Shown: positions 36,147 through 44,502 of the stretch, one piece after another | Position numbering within the stretch: the first letter of the stretch is position 1 | Layout of the letters: each line of letters starts with the position of its first letter | NCBI RefSeq assembly: GCF_005222815.1 | Contig: NZ_STGB01000002.1 | Coordinates: 496,001 to 560,000, forward strand | Source: Roseomonas sp. AR75 | GTDB taxonomy: Bacteria; Pseudomonadota; Alphaproteobacteria; Acetobacterales; Acetobacteraceae | Length of the DNA: 64,000 nucleotides | Direction: 5' to 3' | The notes under the pieces: generated by a model | Seen by the model: the letters and a program-made list of their open reading frames with translations, nothing else | What the model was told of the DNA's origin: nothing | Database searches by the model: none | Translations under genes and position numbers: made by a program

Positions 36147-36704
36147 TCAGTCGCGGCGCCGCGCCACCAGCAGCCCCGCGATGCCGGCCAGCAGCAGTCC
36201 GAAACCAGCCGGGGCCGGCACCGGCGTCTCGACGATGGCGGCGCTGAAGGTGATCGGCAGCTCGGTATTGCCGTTGCCGACCCCGTTGCTGAAGGGCGGC
36301 ACGGAGCGGAATTCCAGATAGCCGGGCGTCGGCAGGAAATCGGCGAAGAAGGGATTGGCATAGGTGCCGTCCGCCATCGCGAAGCCGATGCCATGCGTGC
36401 TGAGCTGCGCCCCGGTGGTGCGCACCAGGTTGTCCACCGCGAAGGGCGCATTGCCGGGGATGGCCGTGCCGGTCGGCTGCAGCGCCGTGATGGCGATGCC
36501 GTTGCGCGTGCCGGTGATGCCGGTGATCGCGTAGAAGCCGGCGCCATCCGGCGTCTCGCCAGTGGTGAAGGTGCCGCTGGCGGCGATGCCGGCGCCGCTG
36601 TAGCTCCAGTTCCACAGCAGCTCGGCGTGCGCCTGCAACGGCGCCGACAGCGTCGCCGCGAGCAGGGCCGCCCCGATCACGCGCACCGCATTGACCCCGC
36701 GCAT
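36147..36704 (-). CDS. PEP-CTERM-type exported protein
   Basis: The 185-aa protein has a signal peptide (MRGVNAVRVIGAALLAATLSAPLQAHA), a beta-rich body without recognised domain, and the C-terminal sorting signal VPAPAGFGLLLAGIAGLLVARRRD: a VPxPA motif, hydrophobic helix and basic end. Such proteins are processed by an exosortase, not encoded in this window. AGGAGG precedes the ATG at 36704. Function unknown. Confidence 0.8.
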   Translation of the reverse strand: MRGVNAVRVIGAALLAATLSAPLQAHAELLWNWSYSGAGIAASGTFTTGETPDGAGFYAITGITGTRNGIAITALQPTGTAIPGNAPFAVDNLVRTTGAQLSTHGIGFAMADGTYANPFFADFLPTPGYLEFRSVPPFSNGVGNGNTELPITFSAAIVETPVPAPAGFGLLLAGIAGLLVARRRD

Positions 36705-36770
36705 CCTTGCCTCCTGGCACGATGCGCGGAGCCTTGCCGATCCCGGCGTGCGGGTCAAACGTGCCGCGCG

Positions 36771-37700
36771 CTAGGCCGCCTGCGGCAGGTCGAAGGCGAA
36801 GCTGTCCATCGCCAGCCAGGCGGCGCAGGCCTCGCCGAGCTTCGCGCGGGCCATGTTCTCGTAGCGCTGGTTGTCCTGCGGCGTCAGCACGTCGCGCCAG
36901 CGGCCATTGGTGCCCTTGTGCACGAAGGTGCCGGCACCGCCATCCCACAGCGCGCCGCCCAGCGGCACGGATTTCGTGGCGTTCGCCTTCATCCATGCGA
37001 AGCCGCATTGCTGCACGATCCTGGGGAAGCGCGCCTCGTCGATGGCGATGTCGAGGAAGGCGGCGATGCGCCGGATCGAGCCCGGCAGGTCGGCCTTCAG
37101 CTCCGCGAAGTGCAGCAGCAGCATGTTCGGCAGGGCGCGGATCTCCCACCAGCTGCGGATGTTCTCCCAGAACGGCCAGAGCGGATGGCCGTCGCCCTCC
37201 AGCCAGTCCAGGAAGAAGCGCCGCACATCCGCGGGCGGCCGCTGCATCGCCGGCCCGATGCGGCCGGGCGTGTCGTTCAGAAGCTGGTAGAGCAGGTCGT
37301 TGGCATTGGCGAAGTGGTTGTGCATGCTCCACACCACGTCTCGCCCGTCGCGCGCGATGTAGATGTATTTCGCCTTCGGCGCGTAGACCAGCGCATCCAC
37401 CGGCAGATGCGTCTTGATGAAGCGGCGATGCGCCTGCGCCTCCACGGCCGGCAGCTTCACCTCGGCGGGCGGGACGCGCAGATCCAGCCAGGGCGACATC
37501 TCCGCCACCTCCAGCCCGGACTCGCCGTTGAAGATCAGCTGGGAGACGATCTGCTGCAGCCAGGTGGTGCCGGATTTCGCATAGGTGGCGATGACGATGT
37601 CGTCGTCGCGGAAGCGGAAGTCGTTCCAGATCGTGCTGTCCATGTGGTGGTTGTGGATCTCGCGCGTCTTGATCGGCCAGCCGGCCTCGTCCGTATGCAT
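36771..37700 (-). CDS. PAPS-dependent sulfotransferase
   Basis: The 309-aa protein matches the Sulfotransfer_1 family: YAKSGTTWLQQI (5'-phosphosulfate loop), KTHLPVDAL, YIYIARDGRDVVWSMHNHF (3'-phosphate binding), and GTFVHKGTNGRWRDVLT near the C-terminus, the RKG-type motif. It transfers sulfate from PAPS to a hydroxyl or amine of a small molecule. Monocistronic. Acceptor unknown. Confidence 0.92.
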   Translation of the reverse strand: MHTDEAGWPIKTREIHNHHMDSTIWNDFRFRDDDIVIATYAKSGTTWLQQIVSQLIFNGESGLEVAEMSPWLDLRVPPAEVKLPAVEAQAHRRFIKTHLPVDALVYAPKAKYIYIARDGRDVVWSMHNHFANANDLLYQLLNDTPGRIGPAMQRPPADVRRFFLDWLEGDGHPLWPFWENIRSWWEIRALPNMLLLHFAELKADLPGSIRRIAAFLDIAIDEARFPRIVQQCGFAWMKANATKSVPLGGALWDGGAGTFVHKGTNGRWRDVLTPQDNQRYENMARAKLGEACAAWLAMDSFAFDLPQAA

Positions 37701-37875
37701 GGTCCGCTTCCTTCCCTCGCGCCCCTGCGGCGCCGGGGCGCTGGTTAGGCGCGGCGGATGTCACCCCGATGTCGCGAACGGTTTCGCGTGTGACAGCAGC
37801 GAAGGCCGCGCTGGCGGTGCCCTTCGCCCTGCTGTAGGAAAAGGGCAACGTCTGGAACCCAAAAGAGAGGCCCCC

Positions 37876-38835
37876 ATGCTGCGCCGCCGCGCCGTGCTCA
37901 CCCTGCCCGCCCTGCTTGCCGCCCCGATCGCCGCTCATGCCCAGGCCGCCTGGCCGGCGCGCAACGTGCGGGTGATCGTGCCCTTCCCGCCCGGCGGCAC
38001 CACGGATGTGGTTGCGCGGCTGGTGACGCAGCGTCTGTCCACCGTGCTCGGTCAGTCCTTCGTGATCGAGAACCGTGCGGGCGCCGGCGGCACCGTCGGC
38101 TCGGACGTGGTGGCTAAGAGCCCGCCGGACGGCTACGCCTTCGTCATCTCCAACATCGCCTCGCACGGCGTCGGCCCGAGCGTCTATCCGACGATGCCCT
38201 ATGACAGCGTGCGGGACTTCACGCATGTCGCGCTGATGGCGGAGGTGCCCTCGGTCCTGGTGGTGAACGTGAATTCGCCGATCCGCACGCTGGCCGATTT
38301 CATCGCCGCGGCAAAGGCGAAGCCGGGGATGACGGTGGGCTCGCCGGGCAACGGCACCTCCTCCCACGCGAAGCAGGAGATCCTGAAGCGCTCCGCCGGC
38401 ATCGACACGACGCATGTGCCCTATCGCGGCAGCGGCCCGATGATGAACGACCTGACCGCGGGCAATGTGGACGCGATGATCACCACGCTGGTCGAGGCCG
38501 GCCGCAACGAGCGCTTCCGCCTGCTTGCCGTCACCGCGGATCAGCGCGTGCCGGGCTGGCCGGACCTGCCCACCTTCAAGGAACTCGGCCATCCCGACCT
38601 GGTCGCCTCCACCTGGTTCGGCATCTCCGGTCCTGCCAACCTGCCGCCGGCGATCACGGAGAAGCTGAACGCCGAGGTGCTGGCGGCGCTCGCGCAGCCG
38701 GACATCGCGCAGCGCCTGCGCGAGGCCGGCGCCACGCCGCGGCGGATGAGCGCGGCGGAATACCAGGCCTTCGTCGCATCCGAGGTCGCGCGCTGGCGCA
38801 AGGTGGTGCAGGAAGCGAACATCCGCGTGCAGTAG
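37876..38835 (+). CDS. Bug/TctC-family periplasmic substrate-binding protein
   Basis: The 319-aa protein has a signal peptide ending AHAQA, RNVRVIVPFPPGGTTDVVAR, NRAGAGGTVGSDVVA, and PPDGYAFV. GAGAGG lies before the ATG at 37876. It is followed after 4 bp by an SDR and then another Bug gene, forming a Bug-SDR-Bug stretch that leads into the LeuC/LeuD-like pair. Ligand unknown. Confidence 0.9.
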   Translation: MLRRRAVLTLPALLAAPIAAHAQAAWPARNVRVIVPFPPGGTTDVVARLVTQRLSTVLGQSFVIENRAGAGGTVGSDVVAKSPPDGYAFVISNIASHGVGPSVYPTMPYDSVRDFTHVALMAEVPSVLVVNVNSPIRTLADFIAAAKAKPGMTVGSPGNGTSSHAKQEILKRSAGIDTTHVPYRGSGPMMNDLTAGNVDAMITTLVEAGRNERFRLLAVTADQRVPGWPDLPTFKELGHPDLVASTWFGISGPANLPPAITEKLNAEVLAALAQPDIAQRLREAGATPRRMSAAEYQAFVASEVARWRKVVQEANIRVQ

Positions 38836-38839
38836 CGCC

Positions 38840-39607
38840 ATGTTCGCGCTGGACCTGACCGGCCGTGCGGCGATCGTCACCGCGGGATCGCGCGGCATCG
38901 GCGCGGCAAGCGCGGTGGCGCTGGCGCGCGCGGGCTGCGATGTCTGCGTGAACTACCGCGCCGATGCCGCGGCGGCCGAGGCGGTGGCCGGGGCGGTGCG
39001 CGCGGAAGGCCGCCGCGCGCTGGTGGTGCAGGCCGACGTCGCCGACAGCGCCGCGGTCACGGCGATGGTGAGCCAGGCGCAGGAAACCTTCGGCCGGCTC
39101 GACATCATCGTCAGCAATGCGGGCGCCGGCACGAAGGTGCCGATGCACGAGATCGCCGACGAGGAATATCGGCGCGTCTTCGATATCAACGTGAAGGGCT
39201 TCGTGGCACTCGCCCGCGCCGCGCTGCCGGCGATGCGCGCCGCGAAGTCGGGGCGTATCATCGCGATCAGCTCCGTGGTCGGGCGCTCCGGCAAGGCGTT
39301 CATGTCGCCATCGCCGACCTATGCCGGGGCGAAGGCGGCGCTGATCGGCTATGTGCGCGGGCTGGCGCGGGAAGTGGGCGGCCTCGGCATCACCGTGAAC
39401 GCGGTGTGTCCCGGCTGGGTCGATTGGGGCAGCAAGCACGCCGCCGCGCCGGCGGAGGTCCGCGCCAGCGCGCTGTCGCAGATCCCGCTCGGCCGCACCG
39501 GCACGGCGGAGGACATTGCGAATGCGGTGGTGTTCCTCGCCTCCGACCAGGCGAGCTACCTCACGGGCGTGTCGCTCGATGTGAATGGCGGTCTCTACAT
39601 GGCTTGA
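38840..39607 (+). CDS. Short-chain dehydrogenase/reductase
   Basis: The 255-aa classical SDR has TAGSRGIG (14-21), NAG near 93-95, and the catalytic Ser144, Tyr161 and Lys165 (YAGAKAALIG). The C-terminal SYLTGVSLDVNGGLYMA segment is standard. It likely oxidises or reduces a hydroxy/keto carboxylate. Only 4 bp separates it from the preceding binding-protein gene, so the two are co-transcribed. Confidence 0.92.
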   Translation: MFALDLTGRAAIVTAGSRGIGAASAVALARAGCDVCVNYRADAAAAEAVAGAVRAEGRRALVVQADVADSAAVTAMVSQAQETFGRLDIIVSNAGAGTKVPMHEIADEEYRRVFDINVKGFVALARAALPAMRAAKSGRIIAISSVVGRSGKAFMSPSPTYAGAKAALIGYVRGLAREVGGLGITVNAVCPGWVDWGSKHAAAPAEVRASALSQIPLGRTGTAEDIANAVVFLASDQASYLTGVSLDVNGGLYMA

Positions 39608-39706
39608 GCGCGGTCACCTGCAGAAAAGGCCAGTGATCTAGGCTTTCGGCCCAAGCCATGCGACGCTTCCCCGCCGCCGCGCGCCGGCGGAGGAGGAAAT
39701 CGGTCC

Positions 39707-40678
39707 ATGCCCCGCCTGTCGCGGCGCCAGATGGCTGCGCTGCTCGCCCTTCCCCTCGCCGCGCCGGCGCGCGCGCAAGCCTTCCCGACCCAGCCGCTGC
39801 GCATGATCGCCCCCTTCCCGCCCGGCGGGCCGGTGGACACCTTCGCGCGCATCCTCGCCCCCGCCATGTCGGACCAGCTTCGCCAGCCCGTGGTGGTGGA
39901 GAACCGCGCCGGCGCCGGCGGCATCGTCGGGCTGGAGGCGGTCGCGCGCGCCGCGCCGGATGGCTACACCATCGGCCTTGGCGGGCCGGGCGCACTGGTG
40001 GTCTCGCAGCACCTGCTGCCGCGCATGCCCTATGACACGCTGCGCGACTTCACGCCGATCGCGCAGGCCATCGGCGTGCCGGAGATCCTGGTGGTGCATC
40101 CCTCCGTGCCCGCGCGCGACATCGCCGCGCTGGTGGCGCTGGCGAAGGCGCAGCCTGGCGCGCTGAACTACGCCTCGGCCGGCAACGGCACCTTCCCGCA
40201 CCTGGCGGCCGAGCTGTTCAAGCTGCGCGCCGGCGTGGATATCACGCATGTGCCCTATCGCGGCGCCGCGCCGGCCATCACCGACCTCGTCGCCGGCCGC
40301 GTGCAGATGATGATCGCGGATGCGCCGGTGGTGCTGCCGCAGATCCGCTCCGGCAACCTGATCGCGCTCGGTGTCGCCAGCCGCGCGCGCTTCGAGGGGC
40401 TGCCGGACCTGCCGACCATCGCGCAGGCTGGCGTCGTGGGGATCGAGGCGGATGCCTGGTACGCGCTGCTCGGCCCCGCGGGCATTCCCGCCGACCGCCT
40501 GGCGACGCTGCACGGCGCGCTGGTGGCGGCGCTCGCCACGCCGGAGGTGAAGCGGCTGCTCGCCGCGCAGGGCGCGCACGGCATCGGCGACAGCCCCCAG
40601 GATTTCGCCGCGCATCTGCGCAGCGAGATCGCGAAGTGGGGCGAGGTGGTGCGCAGCGCCGGGGTGAAGATGGAATGA
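39707..40678 (+). CDS. Bug/TctC-family periplasmic substrate-binding protein
   Basis: The 323-aa protein has a signal peptide (MPRLSRRQMAALLALPLAAPARAQA), LRMIAPFPPGGPVDTFAR, NRAGAGGIVGLEAVA, and ITHVPYRGAAPAITD. A strong GGAGGAGG site precedes the ATG. It directly precedes, with a hairpin-rich 145-bp gap, the aconitase-like pair, so a di- or tricarboxylate ligand is a reasonable guess. Confidence 0.9.
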   Translation: MPRLSRRQMAALLALPLAAPARAQAFPTQPLRMIAPFPPGGPVDTFARILAPAMSDQLRQPVVVENRAGAGGIVGLEAVARAAPDGYTIGLGGPGALVVSQHLLPRMPYDTLRDFTPIAQAIGVPEILVVHPSVPARDIAALVALAKAQPGALNYASAGNGTFPHLAAELFKLRAGVDITHVPYRGAAPAITDLVAGRVQMMIADAPVVLPQIRSGNLIALGVASRARFEGLPDLPTIAQAGVVGIEADAWYALLGPAGIPADRLATLHGALVAALATPEVKRLLAAQGAHGIGDSPQDFAAHLRSEIAKWGEVVRSAGVKME

Positions 40679-40704
40679 TGCCGCGCACACGAATTGCCGG
40701 CCTG

Positions 40705-40809
40705 CGGCCCGAAGGGCCGAGCGCGCGAAGGCGCGCCGCCGCAGGTGCGGCGAAGCCAAGCGGCACGGAGGTGCCGCGCCCGGCGTCTGAGGGGCACGGA
40801 GGCGAAGCC
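40705..40809. repeat. Cluster of five short GC-rich hairpins
   Basis: Successive stem-loops: CGGCCC-GAA-GGGCCG (40705-40719), GCGCGC-GAAG-GCGCGC (40721-40736), CGCCGC-AGGT-GCGGCG (40737-40752), GCGGCAC-GGAG-GTGCCGC (40760-40777) and GGC-GAA-GCC (40801-40809). They fill the gap between the Bug gene and the LeuC-like gene. Confidence 0.7.
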
Positions 40810-40823
40810 TTCGTGCGCACGCC

Positions 40824-42092
40824 ATGACGGGCCAGACTGCGACGCAGAAGATCATCGCGCGCGCCGCCGGGCTCGAGCGCGTCGGCGCCGGCGACTACGT
40901 CACCGTCACGCCGGACGCCACCGTCAGCATGGAGCTGAACTGGCCCGTGCAGATGGCGGACATGAAGCGCACCCGCATCACGCGGCTGCCGCGGCCGGAC
41001 AAGGCGGTGATCGTGGTGGACCACACCACCAGCGCCGCAATGGGCTCCGCGCACCATGTCTCGCACCAGCGCATGCGCGACTTCTGCGCGGAGCAGGGCA
41101 TCACGCATTTCTACGGCCCCGGCAGTGGGCTGCGCCACCTGATCCTGCTGGAGAAGGGTATCGCGCGCCCCGGCGTCTTCGTGTTCGGCGACGAGCAGAA
41201 CATCGCCAGCATCGGCGCGGTCGGGGCGCTCTGCATCCCGATCTCGCGCGAGGTGCTGGTCCCGCTTCTGACCGACGAGACCTGGGTGCAGGTGCCGCGC
41301 GGCGCGCGCATCACGCTGACGGGCCGGCTGCCCTTCGGCGTCACCGGCCGCGACCTGGCGCAGGCCTTCCTGCGCGACTTCGGTCCCACGGACAAGCTGC
41401 TGCAATGCTCGGTCGAGTTCGTCGGGCCGGGCGTTTCGACGCTGTCGCTGGACGACCGGCAGACCGTGCTGTCCGTGCTCTACCATGCCGGCGCCGACAC
41501 CGGGCTTATGGCGGTGGACCAGGTCGCGCTGGACTACGTCCGTGCCCGCGACGCCGGCCGGCCCTGGCAGGTCGTGCAGGCCGATGACGACGCCGACTGG
41601 CATGTCGAGGCCGCCTACGATCTCTCCGCGCTGGAACCGATGGTCACGGTGCCGCCCGAAGTGCATGGCGGCGTGCCGCTCTCGGAGGTCGCCGGACGGC
41701 GCGTGACGCAGGCGACGATCGGCTCCTGCGCCGGCAACCGGCTGGACGACATGCGCGCCGCCGCAGCGATCCTGCGCGGGCGGCGCCTGGCGGATGGCGT
41801 GACGATGTACATCACGCCCGGCAGCCGCGAGGTCTACGGCGCCGCCGCGCGGGAAGGCTTGCTGGAAGTCTTCTCCGACGCCGGCGCCACCATCCTTGCG
41901 CCGGGCTGCACCACCTGCTGGGGCTATCACGGCCAGCTCGCCGATGGCGAGGTCTGCATCTCCACCAACCAGTACAACTACGCCGGCCGCAACGGCAGCC
42001 GCACGGCGGAGATCTTCCTTGCGGGTCCGTACGCCGTCGCCGCCGCCGCGGTCGCCGGGCGGATCACCGATCCGCGGGAGTTCCTGCGATGA
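40824..42092 (+). CDS. Divergent aconitase/LeuC-like large subunit
   Basis: The 422-aa protein aligns with 3-isopropylmalate dehydratase large subunits. The 4Fe-4S cysteines Cys302 (IGSCAGNR), Cys362 and Cys365 (PGCTTC) have the LeuC spacing of 60 and 3. However, the usual GxDSHT motif reads GDEQNIASIGAVGAL, so catalytic positions differ. It would dehydrate or isomerise a hydroxy-di/tricarboxylate other than isopropylmalate. ATGA-overlap with the small subunit that follows. Confidence 0.85.
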   Translation: MTGQTATQKIIARAAGLERVGAGDYVTVTPDATVSMELNWPVQMADMKRTRITRLPRPDKAVIVVDHTTSAAMGSAHHVSHQRMRDFCAEQGITHFYGPGSGLRHLILLEKGIARPGVFVFGDEQNIASIGAVGALCIPISREVLVPLLTDETWVQVPRGARITLTGRLPFGVTGRDLAQAFLRDFGPTDKLLQCSVEFVGPGVSTLSLDDRQTVLSVLYHAGADTGLMAVDQVALDYVRARDAGRPWQVVQADDDADWHVEAAYDLSALEPMVTVPPEVHGGVPLSEVAGRRVTQATIGSCAGNRLDDMRAAAAILRGRRLADGVTMYITPGSREVYGAAAREGLLEVFSDAGATILAPGCTTCWGYHGQLADGEVCISTNQYNYAGRNGSRTAEIFLAGPYAVAAAAVAGRITDPREFLR

Positions 42093-42649
42093 GCGGAACG
42101 CTTCGCCGCGGCCGCGTCTGGAAGTTCGGCGACCATGTCAGCGGCGATGACGGCATCATCGACTTCGCCGCCGTCGCCACCGGCTTCGGCAAGGCCTTCG
42201 ACACCGAGAAACTGCGCCGCATCTGCTTCACCCTTCTGCGGCCCGAATTCCCCGACCAGGTGCAGCAAGGCGACATCGTCGTCGCCGGCGTGAATTTCGG
42301 CCACCACAACCACGTGGACGCCTCCGTCGCCATGCGCGTCTCCGGCATCAGCGTGGTCATCGTGGAATCCTGCGAATCCGGCCTGGTCCGACGCGCGCTG
42401 AATGTCGGCCTGCCCATCATGACCTGCCCCGGCATCACCGCCGCCGTCGCGGACGGCGAGATCCTCGAAGCCGACCCCGCCACCGGCACCATCCGCACCG
42501 CCTCCGGCCAGACCCTCCAGGCCCGCCCCTTCTCGCCGCGCATGCTGGACATCTGGCAAGCCGGCGGCGTGATCGAATTGCTGGAGCAGGAAGCGGTGAG
42601 GCGCGGGGAGGGCGCTGCCCTCCCCGAACCCCTCCTGCCAGGAGCCTGA
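42089..42649 (+). CDS. Divergent aconitase/LeuD-like small subunit
   Basis: The 186-aa protein has the swivel-domain pattern FGDHVSGDDGI near the N-terminus and GVNFGHHNHVDASVAMRVSG in place of the canonical GxNFGCGSSREHA substrate-binding loop. The catalytic Ser-Arg positions are thus changed, in parallel with changes in its large subunit. Translationally coupled to it (ATGA). The TGA stop lies in the loop of a terminator-like hairpin (42639-42657). Confidence 0.83.
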   Translation: MSGTLRRGRVWKFGDHVSGDDGIIDFAAVATGFGKAFDTEKLRRICFTLLRPEFPDQVQQGDIVVAGVNFGHHNHVDASVAMRVSGISVVIVESCESGLVRRALNVGLPIMTCPGITAAVADGEILEADPATGTIRTASGQTLQARPFSPRMLDIWQAGGVIELLEQEAVRRGEGAALPEPLLPGA

Positions 42650-42814
42650 GGCTCCTGGACCTGCCTTCAATGGGTGGGAGAGGGAGGGGGCGAAAGCGCG
42701 TTCCGGCGCAAGCGGTCGCTCAAGCCCGCTCCCTCTCCCACCCATGAACTCAAGGGTTCCAAGGGGCCACTGCCCCTTGGTGGGGAGGGTCCGGGAGGGG
42801 CAAGGCCCCTCCCG
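42639..42814. terminator. Four consecutive hairpins between convergent aconitase-family operons
   Basis: Perfect stems at 42639-42657 (8 bp; the loop is the LeuD-like stop codon TGA), 42671-42686 with 42729-42744 (16 bp, 42-nt loop), 42759-42780 (9 bp, CACT loop) and 42792-42814 (10 bp, AAG loop, ending 4 bp from the AcnX small-subunit stop). The 168-bp gap is almost wholly made of inverted repeats. Confidence 0.75.
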
Positions 42815-42817
42815 CCT

Positions 42818-43243
42818 TCACCCGCCCCGCCGCAGCAGTTCCACCACGCGGCGGCTCGGGTCCAGGCGGACGTGGTCGCCGGTGCGGATGATCGTGCGCG
42901 GGTCCGGCGACCAGCCTTCGGTGATGGGGATGCCGGCGAGCACGGCGCCTTGCACCATCACGGGGTTGGTCACGCCGAAGACGAAGGCCTTGGGCGCGAT
43001 GCCCTTGGCCTTGATGTCGTTGAACGCCCAGCCGGCGGCGATACCGCCCTTGGCGGTGGGGAAGAAGCAGATCTTCTCCTTGATGCTCAGCCCTTCCAGC
43101 TTGTGCCCGGGCTTGGTGATGAGGCCCGTCCAGCGGTCGAGGTCGTAGCGCGGGGAGAAGCCCTCGTCGGAGACGATCGCCTCGCCTTCCACCACGGGGC
43201 CGAAGGCGCGGGCGAGGGTGATCGTGGCCAGCGGCGCGCTCAT
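42818..43243 (-). CDS. Aconitase X small (swivel) subunit, DUF126
   Basis: The 141-aa protein matches the AcnX swivel domain: GPVVEGEAIVSDEGFSPRYDLDR, KICFFPTAKGGIAAGWAFNDIKAKG, and VTNPVMVQGAVLAGIPITEGW. It pairs with the large subunit encoded directly upstream (ATGA overlap). Split AcnX enzymes in bacteria include cis-3-hydroxy-L-proline dehydratases; archaeal ones are mevalonate 5-phosphate dehydratases. Confidence 0.9.
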   Translation of the reverse strand: MSAPLATITLARAFGPVVEGEAIVSDEGFSPRYDLDRWTGLITKPGHKLEGLSIKEKICFFPTAKGGIAAGWAFNDIKAKGIAPKAFVFGVTNPVMVQGAVLAGIPITEGWSPDPRTIIRTGDHVRLDPSRRVVELLRRGG

Positions 43244-44490
43244 GAGAGTTTTCCCGTGCAGGCGATCTCCACGCAGTCCGCGGTGCGGCGCAGGATGGTG
43301 CGGAATTTGTGCGCGCCGATGATGTTCACGATCTTCGCGCTGTTGCTGATCATGTTGCGCCAGCCATTCTTTTCCCGCATCGGCGTCAGGTTCTGCAGGA
43401 TGTAGAAGCAGACGCCTTCCAGCACGGCGACGCCCGCCTTCTCCAGCGGGTCGAGGTAGCCGAGCTTGCGCGCCGCGCTCAGCACGCCGTTGCTGGTGGT
43501 GACGAAGCAGGCGCTGCCGCGCGCCACCTGCCGGCCGGCGAAGAGCTCGGACAGCGTCTTCATCTCGAACAGGGAGAGTTGCGGGCCGCTGAACACCACG
43601 AGCCGCGCATCGCCATCGCCGAGGTCATAGCCGCGGTACACCGCCTCGATCCGCGCATCGTCCACGACCATGCGCTCGACATCGGCGGGCACGCTGCCGT
43701 GGAAGGCGGCTTCCAGGGTCGGCGCCTCCGGCGTCACGCCGATCATGTGGTACATGCCCATCGAGCCGTAGGAGGCCAGCGCGCAGCCGAGCTGCTTCAG
43801 CTCGTCCGACAGCGGCGTGCGCCGGAAGCCGGTGAAGACCGGCACGGCGAAGTAGTTCTGATGGCTCTCGCCGACCAGCTTGCCCACCGCGCCCCAGTCG
43901 GCGAGGTCCGCCAGCGTGGCGTCGGAGAGGTCCACGATGAAGCTGCCGCGGCGGTGCTCGTCGAGCTGGAAGCCGTATTCCGGCGTGCGTCCGGTGATCG
44001 CCGCGGCCAACGCGGCGGGGCCGGATTCGAAGTTGGTGCGCGCACCGCACAGGCTGTTGGCGTGGATGCAGGTGCCGGTGTCGCCCCAGGCCACGCGCTC
44101 CCCGACATGCGGCTGGTAGAGCGTCTGGTAGTTGATGCAGGTGTCGGTCGTCAGCACGTTCATGCCCTGCATCGTCGCGATCACCTCGCGTTCCTTGGCG
44201 CATTCGCCGGCGTCCTGGCCGAGCCGCTCGGCCCAGGCGAAGTCGATGCAGCGGGCGTTGGTGGTGATGGGAATGCGCGCGCGGGCGCCGAGCTCGCGCA
44301 TCTCCTTCAGGAAGGACAGGCCGGCATCACCCAGCACCTCGATGTCGCCCATGACATGCGCGTTGGTGATCGGCACGAAGCGACGGGCGCCGAAGAAGCG
44401 GCCGACCTCGATCTGGTAGGCCAGCGCACGGCGCGCCGCCTCGCCGGACTTGCCGGCGAGGATGTCCTGTTCGTCGGCGGTGAGTTCCAC
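43240..44490 (-). CDS. Aconitase X catalytic large subunit
   Basis: The 416-aa protein has AcnX hallmarks: the N-terminal LTADEQDILAGKSGEAARRALAYQ, ITNAHVMGD, TNARCIDFAWAERLG, TDTCINYQTLYQPHVGERVAWGDTGTCIHANS, and the C-terminal GVCFYILQNLTPMREKNGW. The conserved cysteines in TDTC and GTC fit its iron-sulfur site. Twelve bp after the solute-binding-protein stop and overlapping the small subunit. Proline-analogue dehydration is the best-known bacterial role, but the substrate here is unproven. Confidence 0.9.
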   Translation of the reverse strand: MELTADEQDILAGKSGEAARRALAYQIEVGRFFGARRFVPITNAHVMGDIEVLGDAGLSFLKEMRELGARARIPITTNARCIDFAWAERLGQDAGECAKEREVIATMQGMNVLTTDTCINYQTLYQPHVGERVAWGDTGTCIHANSLCGARTNFESGPAALAAAITGRTPEYGFQLDEHRRGSFIVDLSDATLADLADWGAVGKLVGESHQNYFAVPVFTGFRRTPLSDELKQLGCALASYGSMGMYHMIGVTPEAPTLEAAFHGSVPADVERMVVDDARIEAVYRGYDLGDGDARLVVFSGPQLSLFEMKTLSELFAGRQVARGSACFVTTSNGVLSAARKLGYLDPLEKAGVAVLEGVCFYILQNLTPMREKNGWRNMISNSAKIVNIIGAHKFRTILRRTADCVEIACTGKLS

Positions 44491-44502
44491 GTTTCCCCCT
44501 CT

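Noticed and set aside
36082..38898. 938-codon minus-strand open frame
   Set aside because: Antisense shadow of the hydrolase, Bug and other genes; composition is typical of out-of-frame GC-rich DNA.
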